DNA of 9,517 nt from Clostridiaceae bacterium (lineage in GTDB: Bacteria > Bacillota > Clostridia > Saccharofermentanales > DTU023). The position numbers and the translations under genes are program-made. Below are positions 6,388 to 9,517 of the stretch, one piece after another; position 1 is the stretch's first letter; the number at the start of each line of letters is the position of its first letter. Where the stretch lies: the NCBI GenBank assembly GCA_012511735.1, contig JAAZFK010000140.1, forward strand, positions 1 through 9,517, read 5' to 3'. A model generated the notes under the pieces. It ran no database searches, had not been told where the DNA came from, and saw only the letters and a list, made by a program, of their open reading frames with translations.

Positions 6388-7280
6388 TCTTCTCCCAACA
6401 GAGAACGGGCCATGGCACGGATCCGGCTGAAGCGGTGACTCATACCCGATTTACTGACCGGTGGGATCATGGCCGCGCCCAATTCTTCCAGGGACGCGCC
6501 CCTGTTTTCCAGCCTGGCCCTGGAGGCTTCCGCCAGTTGAGGTGGCAGCCAGTCCAGTCCCCTCAATCGCTCAATCACGGCGATGGCTTCCAGCTGCCGG
6601 GCAATGGACTCCGCCCTGCGGCCGGCGTTGGCGTCGTCGAAGTTGACCAGCCGGTTGACCTGACCCAGAAGCTCGCGCTCACTCCTTTTCTCTTCAAAGA
6701 CTAATAGCGCGTGATGGGCACCGCAAAGAAGCAGGAAGCGGGCGACTTCCTCGCCGCTGGTAAAAAGCAGATGGAGACGACCCTGATGGCGGCTGATGCC
6801 CGGCTTAAGTCCCTTTTGTGTGAAGAGGCGGCTCATCAGATTGACCGCGCCGCCCGCTGATGGAGAAAAGGCTAGTCGGTAACGGCCTGTGGAAGGATCG
6901 GACATGACTCCGCAGGCAAGAAAAAAGGAAGAGAAGACGGGTTCCATTCCCCGCTCACCCACTTCTTCCATCCAGCCATCAAAGTCAAAAAAGAGAGCCA
7001 TCCCGCCTGTCGGAGGGACCGCAAAGCGAAGCGTCACGTCACGCCTTCCCCTTTTTTTCTCCTCGAGTGGAAAGTTGAGGGTGCGGGCAACCGCTTCCAG
7101 CAAAGTGGCCGTCACGTTGCCCGTAACCCGGATCACAACCGACCAAGCACTGTCGCGCTCTTCGATTTTGCCCAGCGCGGCGACGAAGGAGGCAAAGGTG
7201 ACGAGTGACCAGTCGGGATCGTCAAGATAAGTCCGGTGACGATCTGCCAATTCTTTTCGAATCTGCAACGAAAAGGTCAT
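6384..7280 (-). CDS. whiA: WhiA-family DNA-binding regulator
   Basis: 298 residues, close to the roughly 300-320 usual in Firmicutes. WhiA proteins combine a degenerate LAGLIDADG-homing-endonuclease-like N-terminal fold with a C-terminal helix-turn-helix. They control sporulation genes in actinobacteria and affect cell division and chromosome segregation in Bacillus. Visible here: FFLACGVMSDPSTGRYRLAF (119-138), typical of the WhiA N-terminal domain; the family block NRLVNFDDANAGRR (209-222), where relatives usually have a Lys-Thr pair in place of the final Arg residues; and the helix-turn-helix PPVSKSGMSHRFSRI (273-287). The ATG overlaps the rapZ stop codon by 4 bp (ATGA); AGGAGG sits 13 nt upstream, further than ideal, so translation is probably coupled to rapZ. 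Position directly after rapZ supports the call. Confidence 0.95.
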   Translation of the reverse strand: MTFSLQIRKELADRHRTYLDDPDWSLVTFASFVAALGKIEERDSAWSVVIRVTGNVTATLLEAVARTLNFPLEEKKRGRRDVTLRFAVPPTGGMALFFDFDGWMEEVGERGMEPVFSSFFLACGVMSDPSTGRYRLAFSPSAGGAVNLMSRLFTQKGLKPGISRHQGRLHLLFTSGEEVARFLLLCGAHHALLVFEEKRSERELLGQVNRLVNFDDANAGRRAESIARQLEAIAVIERLRGLDWLPPQLAEASRARLENRGASLEELGAAMIPPVSKSGMSHRFSRIRAMARSLLGED

Positions 7281-8200
7281 GCCCGGGCTTCTTCCTCCTC
7301 AATGGCCTCGATGAGGCGGCTTTTCACATCGCGGGTCAGATCGCGATGCAGCACGTTGACACGGTAGCCAAGCTCCCGCAGGAATGAGGCCACCAGCTCC
7401 ACGGCCCGCACACTCCGGTGGCGGCCGCCCGTACAGCCGATCCCGATGCTGAACCGTTGTTTTCCTTCACGAACATAATAAGGAATCGAATATTCAAGCA
7501 GCTCTTCCAGGATCTCCAGATAACGGGAGAACTCTGGGAACTGTTCCAGGTACTCGATTACAGGCTGGTCAAGTCCGGACAAGGGCCGCAGCTCCTCGAT
7601 ATAAAAGGGGTTGGGCACGAAGCGGACGTCAAGGGCCATATCGGAATCCATCGGCAGGCCATACTTGAAGCCAAATGACTGAAGGAAAATGGTCATGGAG
7701 GCTTGATCCGATGTTTGGCCGAACAGGTGCAGGAGTCGCTCACGCATGCGTTGGCCGGTCAGATCCGTCGTGTCCATGATGTCGGTGGCAAGTTCCCGGA
7801 CGGGAGCCAGCAAGTTTCGCTCTTCGCGGATGGCATCCGGCAAGGAGCGTTCCGCGGCCATGGGATGATCGCGCCGGCTCTGGTTGTAGCGGCTGATCAA
7901 AGAGGCATCTGAGGCCTCCAAAAAGAGGATGCGGACGGGCACATTGAGGTCCTGGAGTTCCTGCAGGATGGGCGAGAAGTGTTCGACGAAACGCGGGTTA
8001 CGGGTATCCATGACCAGGGCGACCCGGCTGACTGTCTCTTCCTTGCCATCATGCAGGTCATCTTCCGACAGGACCCGGGTCAGCTGTCCCACCAGTTGGG
8101 GCGGCATGTTATCGATGCAGAAGAAACCGATGTCTTCCAGTATTTTGACGGCCGTGCTCTTGCCGCTTCCGGAGAGTCCCGTCACGATTGTAATGTCCAT
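7277..8200 (-). CDS. rapZ: RapZ/YvcJ-family P-loop nucleotide-binding protein
   Basis: 307 residues from the ATG at 8200. In enterobacteria RapZ is an RNA-binding adaptor that targets the GlmZ small RNA and so controls glucosamine-6-phosphate synthesis. Firmicute relatives (YvcJ) bind and hydrolyse nucleotides, with a less clear role. Motifs: Walker A GLSGSGKS (8-15), LEDIGFFCIDNMPPQLV (21-37), Walker B-like VALVMDTRNP (about 60-69), FLEASDASLISRYNQSRRDHP (about 93-113, family signature), and the C-terminal GCTGGRHRSV (255-264) followed by VLHRD. I chose 8200 because the family begins right at the P-loop strand and because AGGAG lies 9 nt upstream; the frame also opens at 8245, but that would overlap murB and has no good site. 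The site GAGGAG shares a base with the murB stop codon, and the gene's own stop overlaps the whiA start by 4 bp. Confidence 0.96.
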   Translation of the reverse strand: MDITIVTGLSGSGKSTAVKILEDIGFFCIDNMPPQLVGQLTRVLSEDDLHDGKEETVSRVALVMDTRNPRFVEHFSPILQELQDLNVPVRILFLEASDASLISRYNQSRRDHPMAAERSLPDAIREERNLLAPVRELATDIMDTTDLTGQRMRERLLHLFGQTSDQASMTIFLQSFGFKYGLPMDSDMALDVRFVPNPFYIEELRPLSGLDQPVIEYLEQFPEFSRYLEILEELLEYSIPYYVREGKQRFSIGIGCTGGRHRSVRAVELVASFLRELGYRVNVLHRDLTRDVKSRLIEAIEEEEARA

Positions 8201-8217
8201 TCGATTCAACTCCTCTA
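8201..8217 (-). promoter_or_regulatory. rapZ ribosome binding site overlapping the murB stop codon
   Basis: GAGGAG (8215-8210) begins with the G of the murB stop codon TAG (8217-8215) and ends 9 nt before the rapZ ATG at 8200. It decides the rapZ start in favour of 8200 and suggests that ribosomes finishing murB pass straight on to rapZ. Confidence 0.75.
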
Positions 8218-9159
8218 TCCGATTGTGAAAGGATCGTCTTCCCATTCGCCGACCAGCCGGACCTCGGGTTCCAGCAGGATTCCCTCCCGCTCATAGACTG
8301 CCCGCCGGACGTCCGCGAAGACCTGCCCGATCTCCCGGGCGGTCGCGCCGCCGTGGTTGACGATGAAGCCGGCGTGCAGATCCGACACTCCTGCCCGCCC
8401 TCTCGTATAGCCTTTCATACCGGCTTCCGAGATGAGTTTGCCGGCATAGTGTCCCTCTGGCCTTCGAAAAGCGCTTCCGGCGGTCAAAGATGCCAGGGGC
8501 TGTTTTTGATAGCGCCTGCGGGCAAAGTCAGCCATCCTGTCGTAAATCAGAGTGGCGGGTTCTTGTTTCAACTGGATCTCGGTCTCTAAAATAATAGCTT
8601 GCGGATTTTCAGAGAAGAAACTATGCCGATAGGAAAAATCATGCTGGTCACCGGTAAGCTCCGCCAGTTCTCCATCGGAATCAAGATAGCTGGTCCGTAA
8701 AACCAGATCCGCCATGCTGCCTTCGAAGGCACCCGCGTTCATCAGGATGGCTCCTCCTACGGAGCCGGGAATGCCACAGGCGAATTCGAAGCCCGACAAA
8801 CCCAGCCTGGCCGCCCGCGCGGCGATTTCGTAGAGCGAGGCGCCGGCCTCACAGATCAGCGTCTGATCACAGGATCGTATGCTGCCCAAAGCGGGTGACA
8901 AAATAGCGGTGATGCCCCGGATCCCCTGATCTGAAATCAAAATGTTACTGCCCCGCCCGATGATGGTGAGCGGCCAACCCTCACTGACGCAGGTTTTCTT
9001 CAATTCAATCAGGCTGTCACGGGTGGAGGGAAGAACAAGCAAATCCGCAGGCCCCCCTGCCTTGAAACTGGTCCAGGCAGCAAGAGACTGGTTCTTATGT
9101 ACTTTCAGGCCCGAAATGCCCCGCAGTCGTTCGCAGGCAAAGGACAGCTTGTCAGTCAT
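8215..9159 (-). CDS. murB: UDP-N-acetylenolpyruvoylglucosamine reductase (MurB)
   Basis: Cytoplasmic FAD enzyme that uses NADPH to reduce UDP-GlcNAc-enolpyruvate to UDP-MurNAc, the second committed step of peptidoglycan synthesis. 314 residues, as expected for the shorter Gram-positive type. Signatures: TSFKAGGPAD (30-39) opening the FAD-binding domain; IIGRGSNILI (66-75); GIPGSVGGAILMNAGAFEG (129-147); SYRHSFF (176-182) with the conserved Arg178; GSAFRRP (228-234) with the catalytic Ser229; HAGFIVN (262-268); and LEPEVR (296-301) with the conserved acidic residues. The ATG overlaps the hprK stop codon by 4 bp (ATGA), and AGGAG lies 5 nt upstream. All key residues are present and I see nothing broken. 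The tail ending in EWEDDPFTIG is unremarkable. Confidence 0.97.
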   Translation of the reverse strand: MTDKLSFACERLRGISGLKVHKNQSLAAWTSFKAGGPADLLVLPSTRDSLIELKKTCVSEGWPLTIIGRGSNILISDQGIRGITAILSPALGSIRSCDQTLICEAGASLYEIAARAARLGLSGFEFACGIPGSVGGAILMNAGAFEGSMADLVLRTSYLDSDGELAELTGDQHDFSYRHSFFSENPQAIILETEIQLKQEPATLIYDRMADFARRRYQKQPLASLTAGSAFRRPEGHYAGKLISEAGMKGYTRGRAGVSDLHAGFIVNHGGATAREIGQVFADVRRAVYEREGILLEPEVRLVGEWEDDPFTIG

Positions 9160-9517
9160 GTCGGCTCCTCTTCTGTTCGTCCATAAATGCGATCGGTCAG
9201 ATCTTTGATCACATCGTGACCCATCTGGCCATAACGATAATTGGCGGCCGCGATTTCGACGATGATGGCCAGGTTACGGCCGGGGCTGACAGGAATCGTG
9301 ACAGAGGGAACCTCAACCCCCAGGATGGCTGTGCGTTCGTCTTCGTTTCCGATCCGCTTGTATTGCTTGTTCTTGATCCAGAATTCCAAGTTGATGATAA
9401 AATCCACATTTTCCTGCCACTTGACGGCAGAGACACCGTACATCTCCCTGACATCCAGGATACCCAAGCCCCGGATCTCAATCAGGTGACGGATGTTATC
9501 AGGAGCGCGGCCCAGCA
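9156..9517 (-). CDS. hprK: HPr kinase/phosphorylase, C-terminal part (5' end cut by window)
   Basis: Bifunctional enzyme that adds and removes phosphate on Ser46 of HPr, the central switch of carbon catabolite control in Firmicutes. About 119 residues are visible and the frame is open to base 9517, so the true start and the P-loop lie outside the window. Visible are APDNIRHLIEIRGLGILDVR (visible residues 4-23), which contains the family signature EIRG-LG-I-DV and the conserved approach to it, and the C-terminal PVSPGRNLAIIVEIAAANYR block together with GQMGHDV. The TTG at 9467 could be mistaken for a start, but the conserved signature extends upstream of it. The stop codon overlaps the murB start by 4 bp, so the two are translationally coupled. 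Confidence 0.95.
   Translation of the reverse strand, partial: LGRAPDNIRHLIEIRGLGILDVREMYGVSAVKWQENVDFIINLEFWIKNKQYKRIGNEDERTAILGVEVPSVTIPVSPGRNLAIIVEIAAANYRYGQMGHDVIKDLTDRIYGRTEEEPT

Noticed and set aside
8201..8245. Longer rapZ start at ATG 8245
   Set aside because: It would overlap murB by 31 bp and add 15 residues ahead of the P-loop strand where the family normally begins; the ATG at 8200 has a good Shine-Dalgarno sequence.

Overview
The window looks like chromosomal DNA from a moderately GC-rich Gram-positive bacterium of the Firmicutes, probably a clostridial lineage. The basis is the block hprK-murB-rapZ-whiA, a combination typical of that group, together with strong AGGAGG-type ribosome binding sites and a single-membrane-span HtrA protease. 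I cannot name a genus. All nine genes lie on the minus strand, so transcription runs from high to low coordinates. Both end genes are cut by the window edges. I found no tRNA, rRNA, CRISPR array, insertion sequence or plus-strand gene; the long plus-strand frames are shadows of minus-strand genes.

Region 1 (9517 down to 6384) is the conserved core. It holds the C-terminal part of HPr kinase/phosphorylase (hprK), then murB (peptidoglycan precursor synthesis), rapZ (P-loop nucleotide-binding protein) and whiA (sporulation/division regulator). hprK and murB overlap by 4 bp, murB and rapZ are 14 bp apart with the rapZ ribosome binding site touching the murB stop codon, and rapZ and whiA overlap by 4 bp. 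This is a tightly coupled operon linking carbon-catabolite signalling, cell-wall synthesis and division. The gene yvcK, often found between rapZ and whiA, is absent here.

Region 2 (6383 to 2575) is an envelope and stress block. It contains a multi-pass membrane protein with a long Pro-rich and Lys-rich tail (unrecognised), a membrane-anchored HtrA-like serine protease with one PDZ domain, an OsmC-family thiol protein, and a second unrecognised protein with two membrane segments. The last three are closely spaced (24 bp, then 2 bp) and are probably co-transcribed. A possible promoter precedes the multi-pass protein; the 163-bp leader of htrA shows nothing firm.

Region 3 (2574 to 1) is a Cu(+)-type P1B ATPase, copA, in one uninterrupted frame that runs off the window at base 1. 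It has a 100-bp leader with a 26-bp imperfect dyad overlapping a plausible -35 element. It carries an N-terminal heavy-metal-associated (HMA) domain and the start of a second one at its C-terminus. The second HMA is preceded, inside the reading frame, by a perfect AGGAGG and ATG at normal spacing, so the gene may yield both a fused ATPase and a free CopZ-like chaperone. This is the most testable unusual signal in the window. I see no clear new multi-gene system; the two unrecognised membrane proteins are the real unknowns.
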